64,000 bases of DNA from Actinoplanes sp. M2I2 (GCF_023544445.1 NZ_JALPVJ010000017.1:62001-126000), one strand, 5' to 3'; positions 16,080 to 23,815 are shown, counted from the first letter of the stretch. Notes: a model not told the origin generated them from the letters alone. Numbers and translations are program-made.

Positions 16080-16158
16080 TAGCACCGCTAGCTGGTAGCA
16101 ACGCTAACTCTGCGGACTGCTCGCGTCAATAGCGGTGCTACAACCGCTAGCAATGCTA
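16080..16158. promoter_or_regulatory. Four TetR operator half-arrays, TAGC-NNN-GCTA
   Basis: Perfect 11-bp dyads TAGCNNNGCTA occur at 16080-16090, 16096-16106, 16130-16140 and 16148-16158. They form two pairs (centre distances 16 and 18 bp), one close to each divergent start: the first pair 18 bp from the SnoaL start, the second 10 bp from the TetR start. This strongly suggests cooperative autoregulated repression of both promoters by the adjacent TetR protein. Confidence 0.85.
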
Positions 16159-16167
16159 AAGTCGGGC

Positions 16168-16749
16168 ATGGCTATCGAGGATCGCCGGCTGCGTGAGCGC
16201 ATCGCCCGCCGCCAGCTCATCACGGCAACGGCGCGCGCCCTGGCCGAGAGCGAAGGCTGGGACGCGGTCACCACACGCCGGTTGTCCACCGAGATCGAGT
16301 ACAGCCAACCGGTGCTGTACAAGCACTTCGGTTCCATGGAGGAGATCGTCGAAGCCGTCGCCCTGGAGGGCTTCGGCGAGCTCGCCGTGACGCTGCGGGA
16401 GGCTCGTCACGGCGGCGCCACGCCGGCCGGCGAGGTCGACCGGGTGGCCGCTGCCTACAACGGCTTCGCCGCGGACAATCCCGCGCTCTACGACGCGATG
16501 TTCACCCGGTCGACGCGACTGCGCTTCGGCGCCGAGGACACTCCCGCTCCGCTGATCGAGGCCTTCGGCGAACTGCGCCAGGCAGTCACCACCATCGCGG
16601 CCGGCGGCGACGTCGACACGCTCACCGAGGTGCTCTGGGCCGCGCTGCACGGCCTGGTCCTGCTGGGCCGCAACGGCCGCCTGCGCCCGGAGCACGAGGC
16701 CGAGCGTCTCGAGATCCTGCTCGCGCGGTTCCGCGCGGCCGCCTCCTGA
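16168..16749 (+). CDS. TetR family transcriptional regulator
   Basis: 193 residues. HTH at ~12-58 (RRQLITATARALAESEGWDAVTTRRLSTEIEYSQPVLYKHFGSMEEIVEAVAL), then a helical TetR_C domain with the WAALHGLVLLGRNGRL segment common in the family. It most probably represses itself and the divergent SnoaL-DUF1772 pair via the four TAGCNNNGCTA sites. I take the ATG at 16168; the upstream in-frame ATGs (16135, 16153) would place the fourth operator inside the coding region. Confidence 0.9.
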   Translation: MAIEDRRLRERIARRQLITATARALAESEGWDAVTTRRLSTEIEYSQPVLYKHFGSMEEIVEAVALEGFGELAVTLREARHGGATPAGEVDRVAAAYNGFAADNPALYDAMFTRSTRLRFGAEDTPAPLIEAFGELRQAVTTIAAGGDVDTLTEVLWAALHGLVLLGRNGRLRPEHEAERLEILLARFRAAAS

Positions 16750-16887
16750 CGACGGCCTGATTCCGCGTCGCCGGGGCAGTCGAACGAGACATTTTGAATG
16801 AACGACCCCAAGGGCGCACAGCGTAAGAGCCGTCCGGTGGGTAAGCGTAGGTTGAAACGAGATCAACATTCAGCTTGGAGATTCGTC

Positions 16888-17628
16888 ATGCCCCATGCCA
16901 CCACCCGTTCCCTCGACGGCACCGTCGTCGCGATCACCGGCGCCAGCGCCGGTATCGGCGCGGCCACCGCCTACTCGCTGGTCGACGCCGGCGCCCGGGT
17001 GGCCGTCTCGGCTCGCCGCGCGGACCGCCTCGACAAGATCGTCGAAGACCTCGGCGACGACAAGGTCGTACCGGTCGTCGGCGACGTCCGTGACCCCGGC
17101 CTGAGCGATGCCCTGGTCAAGGCGGCCGTCGACAAGTGGGGCCGGCTCGACACGATGGTCGCCAACGCCGGCATCGGCGCGTACGGCGGGATCCTGGACC
17201 TCGACGACGACACCCTGACCGAGATGGTCCAGACGAACTACCTGGGCACCGTCTGGAGCGCCCGCTCGGCGGTCAAGCAGTTCCGCGCGCAGAACAGCGG
17301 CGGCGACATCATCGTGGTGTCCTCCGTCGCCGGCTTCCGCGGCGGCGCCGACGAGGCCGTCTACGCCGGCACCAAGCACGCCCAGGTCGGCCTGGCCGGC
17401 TCCCTCGACCGCGAACTGCGCGCCGAAGGCACCCGGGTCACCCTGATCTGCCCGGCCGGGACGGCCACCGAGTTCGCCATCGGAGCCGGCCGCACCGAAG
17501 GGTCCCCGGACCTCGACGCCTACCTGCGCCCCGAGGACGTCGCCCACACGATCCGCGTCGTCCTGGAGCAGCCCCGCTCCGTGCGGACGACGGTCTGGCA
17601 GCTCTGGAGCACCGAGCAGCAGAGCTGA
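16888..17628 (+). CDS. Short-chain dehydrogenase/reductase
   Basis: 246 residues. TGASAGIGAATA (14-25) for cofactor, ANAGIGAYGG in place of NNAG, VVSSVAGFRGG with the catalytic Ser, YAGTKHAQ (Tyr/Lys) near 155, and a typical CPAGTATEFA exit. The closing QPRSVRTTVWQLWS resembles the clavaldehyde dehydrogenase/serine dehydrogenase-like SDRs (YdfG type), which oxidise or reduce small hydroxy compounds with NADP. GGAG 8 nt before the ATG at 16888 supports the start; an upstream frame to 16798 is basic and unlike the family. Monocistronic. Confidence 0.88.
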   Translation: MPHATTRSLDGTVVAITGASAGIGAATAYSLVDAGARVAVSARRADRLDKIVEDLGDDKVVPVVGDVRDPGLSDALVKAAVDKWGRLDTMVANAGIGAYGGILDLDDDTLTEMVQTNYLGTVWSARSAVKQFRAQNSGGDIIVVSSVAGFRGGADEAVYAGTKHAQVGLAGSLDRELRAEGTRVTLICPAGTATEFAIGAGRTEGSPDLDAYLRPEDVAHTIRVVLEQPRSVRTTVWQLWSTEQQS

Positions 17629-18331
17629 CCCACCCGATCACGGCGGCGCCGTCCCGGCACGCAGGCTCGCCCACGCCGACTCAGGCCACGGGCGAATCCT
17701 GCACCGCGGGCGGATTCGACTCGACAACGTGCGGGCCACCGTTGGCGGCGCTCCCTGAGCGTCGCCTCGTGGCTTGCGGCCCACTGGGATCCGGGCGGTG
17801 ATGTCCGAGCGGGCCGGGATTTTGGCGCCCGCTCGGCTTCATCCACCCGACCAGCAGTACTCGCTTTTGGCCCTTGAGCCCCCGCTCGGGCCAGGCCCTC
17901 ATGTCGGACCCCGCTCTGATTGCATGCTTCTGAGGCTGTGTGCCGTCTAGGAATCGCTCCGGCCGAGTGCTGGGTGGGCGTCTCTCCGGAGCCATGCTGG
18001 TCGCTGTGCCGCTTCAAGCGGATGCCTCGGCCGCGCCGGAGCAACTGCCGCCCGCCGTCGACCGCCGTTTCGCCCAGCGCGGCAACCGTCTGAGACCTTC
18101 GGCGGGGTCGACAGAGCCGCGGGTTCAGTCAACGGGCCGTTGCCGTCCTGACCGAGCGACCGCGAAGTCGGACGCCAGGATTCGGCAGATTCCCCCGCGC
18201 GCTGAGCGCCCACTTCAGATGCTCCTAGCCGCCGCCGCCAGTACTTTCTCGCACGTCGGGGCTGCACTGTCATGATCCGCTTCAGATGGTGAACGTCGAT
18301 CTTCTCAGCGGCCAGCAGAGCCTGAAAACTG
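17629..18331. other. 700-bp stretch with no intact gene
   Basis: No start here leads to a convincing protein on either strand. It contains one recognisable fragment, the decayed methyltransferase end at 17770-17835, and the upstream region of the DUF222-HNH gene. Base composition drops slightly towards 18.3 kb. Probably accumulated debris at the left edge of a variable segment that continues to about 23 kb. Confidence 0.5.
17770..17835 (-). pseudogene. C-terminal fragment of an S-adenosyl methyltransferase
   Basis: Read leftward, 22 codons give AKIPARSDI and, after a short mismatch, VGRKP. The last residues of the intact methyltransferase at 23000-23815 read AEIPARSDI...VGRKP with the same spacing. 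Upstream in this frame there is a stop six codons before the match, and the stop after KP is lost. It is therefore a scrap of a third paralog about 5 kb from the intact pair, not a gene. Confidence 0.6.
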
Positions 18332-18347
18332 TCGTACGTATGTTCGA
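18332..18347 (+). promoter_or_regulatory. LexA/SOS-type box over the -10 of the DUF222-HNH gene
   Basis: TCGTACGTATGTTCGA matches the mycobacterial/actinobacterial LexA box TCGAAC-N4-GTTCGA at 11 of 12 defined positions. It includes a -10-like TATGTT (18339-18344), and the ATG follows at 18350, so the transcript is probably leaderless and blocked by LexA until DNA damage. Several 13E12-type genes of Mycobacterium tuberculosis are known LexA targets. Confidence 0.65.
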
Positions 18348-18349
18348 TT

Positions 18350-20866
18350 ATGGTTCCCGTGATGGCAGACGTGCGGCAGCTGAGCGAGGACACGGCGAAA
18401 CTCGCCGCGACCGCGTTGTGGCCCCTAGCCGACGATGAGCTGACCGCGTGCCTGAAGGAAGCACGTCGCCTGGAGCAGTGCGCCGCAGCCCTGCAGGCGC
18501 GGCTGGTGCACCAAGCCATCACCCGCGCTCTGCCCACAGCACAGGGCCACCGCAGCACCCCCAGTTGGCTCCGCACCCACCTGCTGCTCGACCCGCAACC
18601 AGCCCGCGAGCTGGCCGCCCAGGCCGCCGCACTGACCCGCCACCCAGCGGTAGAACAGGCAGTCTGGGCCGGCCACCTGAACCTCCGCCAATCCACCGTG
18701 ATCGCCGAAACCCTAGATGCCCTCCCCGACGACCTAGCCCACCACGACTACGGCACTACCCCCGATGACGCCGCCGCCGACGACGGCCACGACGGCCACG
18801 ACGGCCACGACCGCCACGACTGTCATCATGACGGGGACAAGGGTGGCAGCGGCCATGACGACTGCGGCTGTCAACGCGACGGCGACAAGGGTGGCAGCGG
18901 CCACGATAACTGCGGCTGTCACCGCGACCGCGACCAAGGCAGCGACGGCAACGGCATCGGCAACGACGGCAATAGCGACTGTCATCGCGCCGGAGACAAA
19001 GGCAGCAACGACCCCGACCGTCCCCACGACCGGCACGACGGCGCCGGTGACGACTACCCGAGCCGCAGCGATGGTCAGGACTGCGGAGATGACCAGAACG
19101 GCCACGATGTATCCCGCCTGGTCGAGCTGGCCCAGACCACGATGATCGGCATGGCCGAGCGGCTACCGGCCTACCAACTACGCCGAGTGGGCGAACGCAT
19201 CCTGGCCCACGTCGCCCCGGAACTGGCCGAACGAGCCGACGAAGCAGCCCTGGCCCGTCAGGAAGCCCGCGCCCACCGCCGTCGCAAGTTCACCTTGTCG
19301 CTGCCATCCGACGGCCTGGTCCGCATCTCCGGCCTGCTCGGCACCGAAGACGCCGCCATCATGCACGCCGCCCTGCACCCACTGTGCACCCCCACGCCGG
19401 GCGACGACCGCACAGCAGAACACCGCCGCGCCGACGCCCTGATCGACATCTGCCGACTGGCTCTACGCACCGGAGAGCTACCCGCCGACGGCGGCGAACC
19501 ACCCCAGCTGGCCGTCACCGTCGCCTACGACCTACTAACCCGACTCCCGCTCGTCGGCATTGCAAGCACCGGCAGCTCTGGCAGCGGGACCTCGCACGCC
19601 GGCGCCTCAGGGCCAGAAACTGTGGGCAGCGCCGCCTCGCACGGCGGTACTTCGCGCGCCGGCGCCTTGGCCAGCGGGACTTCGGGTAGCGGAGCCTCGC
19701 ACGGCGGTACTTCGCACGCCGACGCCTCTGACATCGGGACTATGGGTAGCGGCGCCCTGCACGTCGGTACCTTGCACGCCGGCGCCTTGGCCAACGCGAC
19801 TTCGGGTAGCGGCGCCTCGCACGACGGTGCTTTGCACACTGCCGCCTTGGGGAGCGGGACTTCGGGTAGCGGCGCCTCACACGACGGTGCTTTGCACACT
19901 GCCGCCTTGGGCACGGCGACTTCGGGTAGGGGCGCCTCTCAATTCGGCACCTTGGGCACCGAAACGTCGGGCAGCGACATACCGCACTCCGGCATCCGGA
20001 ACTCTGGCACCTCACATACCGGAACTTCGGGGAGTTGCGCCCCGCACACCGGCACCGCGCACACCGGTGCCTCCGGTCTGGAAACTTCAGTCAGTGGTGA
20101 CCCGCAAACCGGTACCTCAAGCACGGGGACTCTGGGCGGCGGCAACCCGCACACCGGCACCTCGCACAACCGAGCCTCGGGTCCGGGGACTTCGGGCACC
20201 GGCAACCCGCACACCGGCACCTCGCACAACCGCGCCTCGGGTCCGGGGACTTCGGGCACCGGCAACCCGCACACCGGCACCTCGCACAACCGAGCCTCGG
20301 GTCCGGGGACTTCGGGCGATGGCAACCTGCAGACCGGCACCTCAAGCGAGGGGCCTCTAGTTCGCTGCGCGTCGCACACCGTCACCATAGGCAACGGCAC
20401 GCTGAGTGTTGGCGCGCGGAGCGCCGGCACGCTGAGCATCGGGACGACCGACACCGGGCTGCGTCTGTCGGCCGCCACGATGCGCAGGCTCGCGTGTGAC
20501 GCCCGGATCCTGCCGTTCGTGCTCGGCGGCGCCGGCCAGATCCTCGACACCGGCCGCGCCCGCCGACTTGCCACCGGCCCCCTACGCCGCGCCCTGCACC
20601 TCCGCGATCAAGGCTGCGCGTTCCCCGACTGCGACCGCCCACCACGCTGGACCGACGCCCATCACCTCATCCCCTGGACCAGCGGCGGCCCGACCACCCT
20701 GAACAACCTGGTCCTGCTGTGCCGCCACCACCACCGACTCATCCACCACCCGGGTGGTGGCTGGCAGATCCGCCTCGGCCCCGACCAGCACCCCGACTTC
20801 TACCCACCACCGTCCATCGACCCGCTACGACGACCACGCCGCAACCTCTACCACCGACGCCAATAA
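18350..20866 (+). CDS. DUF222/HNH endonuclease (13E12 repeat family) with two large repeat inserts
   Basis: 838 residues; the family usually has 400-500. Order: DUF222 part 1 (~1-128), a His/Asp/Gly/Cys-rich insert (~129-245) with 16-residue repeats DKGGSGHDxCGCxRDx, DUF222 part 2 (~250-403), a ~290-residue insert of five-residue repeats of the G-T/A-S-x-x type (GTSHA, GASGP), then the HNH nuclease (~705-838) with CAFPDCDRPPRWTDAHHLIPWTSGG and NNLVLLCRHHHRLIH; Cys and His residues for zinc and catalysis are intact. Such proteins are DNA-associated and multicopy in actinobacteria; biological role unsettled. Start 18350 follows a LexA-type box by 2 nt; ATG 18362 is the alternative. Confidence 0.88.
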   Translation: MVPVMADVRQLSEDTAKLAATALWPLADDELTACLKEARRLEQCAAALQARLVHQAITRALPTAQGHRSTPSWLRTHLLLDPQPARELAAQAAALTRHPAVEQAVWAGHLNLRQSTVIAETLDALPDDLAHHDYGTTPDDAAADDGHDGHDGHDRHDCHHDGDKGGSGHDDCGCQRDGDKGGSGHDNCGCHRDRDQGSDGNGIGNDGNSDCHRAGDKGSNDPDRPHDRHDGAGDDYPSRSDGQDCGDDQNGHDVSRLVELAQTTMIGMAERLPAYQLRRVGERILAHVAPELAERADEAALARQEARAHRRRKFTLSLPSDGLVRISGLLGTEDAAIMHAALHPLCTPTPGDDRTAEHRRADALIDICRLALRTGELPADGGEPPQLAVTVAYDLLTRLPLVGIASTGSSGSGTSHAGASGPETVGSAASHGGTSRAGALASGTSGSGASHGGTSHADASDIGTMGSGALHVGTLHAGALANATSGSGASHDGALHTAALGSGTSGSGASHDGALHTAALGTATSGRGASQFGTLGTETSGSDIPHSGIRNSGTSHTGTSGSCAPHTGTAHTGASGLETSVSGDPQTGTSSTGTLGGGNPHTGTSHNRASGPGTSGTGNPHTGTSHNRASGPGTSGTGNPHTGTSHNRASGPGTSGDGNLQTGTSSEGPLVRCASHTVTIGNGTLSVGARSAGTLSIGTTDTGLRLSAATMRRLACDARILPFVLGGAGQILDTGRARRLATGPLRRALHLRDQGCAFPDCDRPPRWTDAHHLIPWTSGGPTTLNNLVLLCRHHHRLIHHPGGGWQIRLGPDQHPDFYPPPSIDPLRRPRRNLYHRRQ
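19561..20400 (+). repeat. 15-bp/60-bp nested tandem repeat in the HNH gene
   Basis: The basic unit is 15 bp (five residues, GTSxx/GASxx); four units make a 60-bp higher-order repeat. Neighbouring 60-bp copies at 19801-19860 and 19861-19920, and three at about 20161-20340, are nearly identical, showing recent expansion. All six frames stay largely open because of the period. Confidence 0.88.
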
Positions 20867-21187
20867 CCGCCGTCCACCCACCACGCGCAACACTCATCCG
20901 CAGATGGACCAGTCGACCTTGCACAGGCTGCGCCCGGCGCTCGTCCCATGGTCAACTCGAAGTCATGCGGCCAAGCTGCCAGGGGAGGCGCTGTTCGGAC
21001 AGCCGGCGCACAACAGAGATGTGCAGGTTGAACGCCTGCCGGACGAGCAGCGCGGCCATGATCAGCCCGTTCGGATGGTCCGGCTGGGCTGAGGTGCCCT
21101 GCCGCAGGGCGCAGCGGGCGCAGCGGGCGCCAGATGATCAGCAGCGCGCTTGCTGATCGACGTTGGTATCGCACGACCGCATCAACG
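20867..21187. other. Intergenic stretch with a possible gene remnant
   Basis: On the minus strand, roughly 21080 down to the stop at 20952, one frame reads GLIMAALLVRQAFNLHISVV and RRLSEQRLPWQLGRM before a stop, which looks like the C-terminus of a lost protein, but no start or family is identifiable. Otherwise nothing is recognisable, apart from a short GGGCGCAGC duplication near 21110. Confidence 0.3.
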
Positions 21188-21742
21188 TCATACCTTGAGC
21201 GCATACCTGCCACCCATGTTTTTCGGACGCTGCTTGGCTGCCCGGCGATGCGGCGAAATCAACTCCTGGTCCGGGCGTGACGGACATCGGCTGCAGTGCC
21301 TGCGCCGCCCGTGTGCTACGAGATCAGCGAAAGTGACTGTCGCGAAGGTCCAGCCGGCGATTCCCAGCCACAGATTGCCGTGGTCCCCGACGAAGCTGAT
21401 ACCTACGGCGACATAGGCGAGGTCGGTCCACCACGGGAACAGCGCGGAAGTACGCGGATCAACGGCTACCTGCCTGAACGGATCCCGGCCGATCAAGTTG
21501 GCGAATGCCTTGCCGAGCTTGATCCGGCCGTTGACGCTTCCGGCGCCGCTGTCCGGGTCCGGCTTGGCTGGCGAGCGGCTTGGCGGGCGAGCGGCATGGC
21601 TGGGGAGCGGCTTGGCGGGCGAGCGGCTTGGCGGGCGAGCGGCTTGGCGGGCGAGCGGCTTGGCGGGCGAGCGGGTCGGCCGGCGGACAGATCGCGCGTC
21701 GAACAGATCGGCTGCAGTGGGCGCGTTTTCGAGACCAAGCAT
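21188..21742 (-). CDS. Hypothetical protein with a repeat-derived N-terminus and two membrane segments; may be a remnant
   Basis: 184 residues. Residues ~20-60 are an Arg/Pro/Ser/Ala/Lys run translated from the 16-bp minisatellite. Residues ~70-145 look like real protein: KLGKAFANLIGRDPFRQ, WWTDLAYVAVGISFVGDHG and LWLGIAGWTFATVTFADLV, probably two membrane helices. The tail is basic and Cys-containing. The frame continues sensibly upstream of the ATG (INDATV) until the stop codon of the alpha/beta hydrolase at 21761, so this could be the broken 3' part of a longer gene. No ribosome site seen. Confidence 0.4.
   Translation of the reverse strand: MLGLENAPTAADLFDARSVRRPTRSPAKPLARQAARPPSRSPAKPLPSHAARPPSRSPAKPDPDSGAGSVNGRIKLGKAFANLIGRDPFRQVAVDPRTSALFPWWTDLAYVAVGISFVGDHGNLWLGIAGWTFATVTFADLVAHGRRRHCSRCPSRPDQELISPHRRAAKQRPKNMGGRYALKV
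21561..21672. repeat. 16-bp minisatellite, seven units
   Basis: Seven contiguous 16-bp units (GGCTTGGCGGGCGAGC and close variants) begin at 21561, 21577, 21593, 21609, 21625, 21641 and 21657; a degenerate eighth follows. The last four are identical. As 16 is not a multiple of three, it reads through all frames in succession, so it is unlikely to be selected as protein sequence. Confidence 0.92.
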
Positions 21743-21760
21743 TACCGTCGCGTCGTTGAT

Positions 21761-22630
21761 TTATGAGAGGTGCTTTCGCGTCTGGTTCGCTACTGCGGCG
21801 CGGAACGTCGTGGCGAACTGGTCTGGTGCTTCCAGCCAGGGATGATGGCCTGCGTCGGGGATCAGGACGACCTTGCACTTGAGGCGGGCTGCGAGTTGTT
21901 TGAGGGCGTCCGCGGGGCGGCTGTCGGCGGCTCCACCGATGATCACTGTGCCGGGGGGAAGGCGGTCGCGGAGCTCGTTCAGGTGTGATTCGAGCGGGTC
22001 GGCTTTCGTCGCGGCGTTGAGCTGGGTGTTCATTGTGTAGTTGACGGGGCGCAGGTTATGGGCGGATTCACTAGCCCGATCCCATGCCTGGGTTTGGTCG
22101 GCGTGGTCGGTGAACCATGACAGCGTGAGGTATTCGGTCTCTTCGGCGTTGGTCCGCGAGGCGATGGCTTCGAGAATGTCGAGCCTGGTCTGCTGCTCGT
22201 CGGTGCGGCGTGCTCGCTGCGTTGCCCGGTCGGCTTCTCGCCAAGAGCCCAGGAAAGGTCCGGCCAGCTGAACCAGGCCCACTACACGCTCGGGATGGGC
22301 CAGCGTGAAGTAGCCGGCCAAGTTGGTCCCGTACGAGTGGCCCACCAGAACGACCCGATCGTGCTGCCAAGCGTTGAGCAACGAGTTCAGGTCACGGATG
22401 TGGCGGGCGATCGTGTGCTGCCCGTCCCACTGGGATCCTCCAGTGCCTCGCTGGTCGTAGCGGTGGACCAGGCACAGGTCGTCGATCATGCCGGCGACGG
22501 GGCCGAGATAGTCCGGAAGTCCCGGGCCACCGTGCACCAGGACCACGGGCCACGTCTGCCGGCTCGGTGAACCGGTGGTCCACGTGCGCAGCTGAACACC
22601 GTCGTACATCTTGATCAAGGCTGCGGTCAT
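21761..22630 (-). CDS. Alpha/beta hydrolase, proline iminopeptidase-like
   Basis: 289 residues. Oxyanion motif VVLVHGGPGLPDYLGP near residue 33, DQRGTGGS near 60, nucleophile elbow GHSYGTNLAG with Ser near 100, and the catalytic His in DAGHHPWLE near 270. HGGPG plus DQRGTGGS is the hallmark of the proline iminopeptidase subfamily (S33), which removes N-terminal proline or hydrolyses related amides and esters. Cytoplasmic. Codon use is less GC-extreme than in neighbouring genes, and it lies between two minisatellites, so it may be acquired. Confidence 0.88.
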   Translation of the reverse strand: MTAALIKMYDGVQLRTWTTGSPSRQTWPVVLVHGGPGLPDYLGPVAGMIDDLCLVHRYDQRGTGGSQWDGQHTIARHIRDLNSLLNAWQHDRVVLVGHSYGTNLAGYFTLAHPERVVGLVQLAGPFLGSWREADRATQRARRTDEQQTRLDILEAIASRTNAEETEYLTLSWFTDHADQTQAWDRASESAHNLRPVNYTMNTQLNAATKADPLESHLNELRDRLPPGTVIIGGAADSRPADALKQLAARLKCKVVLIPDAGHHPWLEAPDQFATTFRAAVANQTRKHLS

Positions 22631-22710
22631 GACATGACTCGTCGTTCGATCGAGGTCGTCGCGCCTGAGGAGGTCGCGGCTGAGAGGTTACCGCTGGGGA
22701 CGTTACGGCT

Positions 22711-22920
22711 GGGGAGGTTATGGCTGAGCGGATCCCGGCTGGGGAGGTTGCGGCTGAGCGGATCCCGGCTGGGGAGGTTGCGGCTGAGCGGATCCCGGCT
22801 GGGGAGGTTATGGCTGAGCGGATCCCGGCTGGGGAGGTTATGGCTGAGCGGATCCCGGTTGGGGAGGTTGCGGCTGAGCGGATCCCGGTTGGGGAGGTTG
22901 CGGCTGAGCGGATCCCGGTT
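22711..22920. repeat. 30-bp minisatellite, seven units
   Basis: Seven contiguous 30-bp units begin every 30 bp from 22711 to 22891; each is GGGGAGGTT(G/A)(C/T)GGCTGAGC followed by GGATCCCGG(C/T)T. Each is itself two related ~15-bp halves, and degenerate 15-bp units continue on both sides (22650-22710, 22921-22985). It fills the gap between the hydrolase start and the methyltransferase end. One rightward frame would encode AERIPAGEVA repeats, but there is no sign that it is translated. Confidence 0.92.
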
Positions 22921-22999
22921 GGGGAGGCTACAGCTGTGCAGGTCGCGGCTCAGGAGGGTTACGGCTGGGGAGGTCGTGGGCTGGGAGGTTGAGGCTGCC

Positions 23000-23815
23000 T
23001 CAGGGTTTGCGGCCCACTGCGGTCCAGATGTTGATGTCGGAGCGGGCGGGGATTTCGGCGTTTGGCTCGGGTCGCCACTCGCTGGCGGGCACTACGCCCG
23101 GGTCGATGAGCTGCAGGCCCTCGAACAGGTCGGCGAACTCCTGCTGGGGGCGGGTCCACACGTCGGAGCGGCCCTGGGCGATGATCTGCTGGTAGAGGGC
23201 CTGCTGCTCGGGCGTACCGAAATCGGACGTGGCGTGGGTGGCGACCAGGTAGCTGCCCGAGGGCAGGGCGTCGACCAGTTCGCGCACGATCGGCTTGGCG
23301 GCGCCGTCGCCGTGGATGAAGTGCAGCACGGCGATCAGCATCAGGGCGACCGGCTGGTCGAGGTCCAGGGTGTCGCGCAGCGCGGGGTTGCGGAGGATCT
23401 CGCCGGGGCGGTTCAGGTCGGCCTCGATGTACGCCGTGCGGCCCTCGGGGCTGCTGTTGAGCAGGGCGCGGGCGTGGACCATGACCAGCGGGTCGTTGTC
23501 GACGTAGACGATGCGGGCCTCGGGCGCTACGCGCTGGGCCACCTCGTGGGTGTTGTCGGCCGTGGGCAGGCCGGTGCCGATGTCGAGGAACTGCCGGATG
23601 CCGGCCTCGGCGGCCAGGAAACGGGTGGCCCGCTGGAGCAGGGCCCGGTTGGCCAGCGCGCCCAGCCGTACCTTGGGGAACAGTTTTTGCAGCTCGTCGC
23701 CCGAAGCGCGGTCGGCGGCGAAGTTGTCCTTGCCGCCGAGCCAGTAGTTGTAACGCCGGGCCGGGTGGGGCACGGACGGGTCCAGGCCCGCGGGCGCCGC
23801 GCTGGTGTTCTCCAC
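23000..23815 (-). CDS. S-adenosyl methyltransferase (DUF574 type), copy A
   Basis: 271 residues from a GTG at 23815. Opening PHPARRYNYWLGGKDNFAADR is the signature of the actinobacterial S-adenosyl methyltransferase family (PF04672). The SAM-binding loop is FLDIGTGLPTADNTHEVAQ, the acidic strand VYVDNDPLV, and a later strand ALMLIAVLHFI. Family members are numerous in Streptomyces and Actinoplanes, with substrates mostly unknown. A start at 23887 would cross the divergent gene's promoter. Paralogous to the divergent copy B, with a 77-bp block identical at the DNA level. Its 3' end abuts the 30-bp minisatellite. Confidence 0.85.
   Translation of the reverse strand: MENTSAAPAGLDPSVPHPARRYNYWLGGKDNFAADRASGDELQKLFPKVRLGALANRALLQRATRFLAAEAGIRQFLDIGTGLPTADNTHEVAQRVAPEARIVYVDNDPLVMVHARALLNSSPEGRTAYIEADLNRPGEILRNPALRDTLDLDQPVALMLIAVLHFIHGDGAAKPIVRELVDALPSGSYLVATHATSDFGTPEQQALYQQIIAQGRSDVWTRPQQEFADLFEGLQLIDPGVVPASEWRPEPNAEIPARSDINIWTAVGRKP

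Noticed and set aside
19525-20574. Several minus-strand frames through the HNH repeat region encoding Cys/Pro/Glu repeats
   Set aside because: They exist because a 15-bp period without stops keeps all frames open; no starts with ribosome sites and no domains.
18350-20866. The DUF222-HNH gene as a homing endonuclease within an intein or group I intron
   Set aside because: It is a free-standing gene with its own promoter and the full DUF222-HNH layout; no host gene is interrupted.
22720-22992. Rightward frame encoding AERIPAGEVA decapeptide repeats
   Set aside because: Wholly inside the 30-bp minisatellite; no ribosome site; flanked by degenerate repeat units rather than protein-like sequence.
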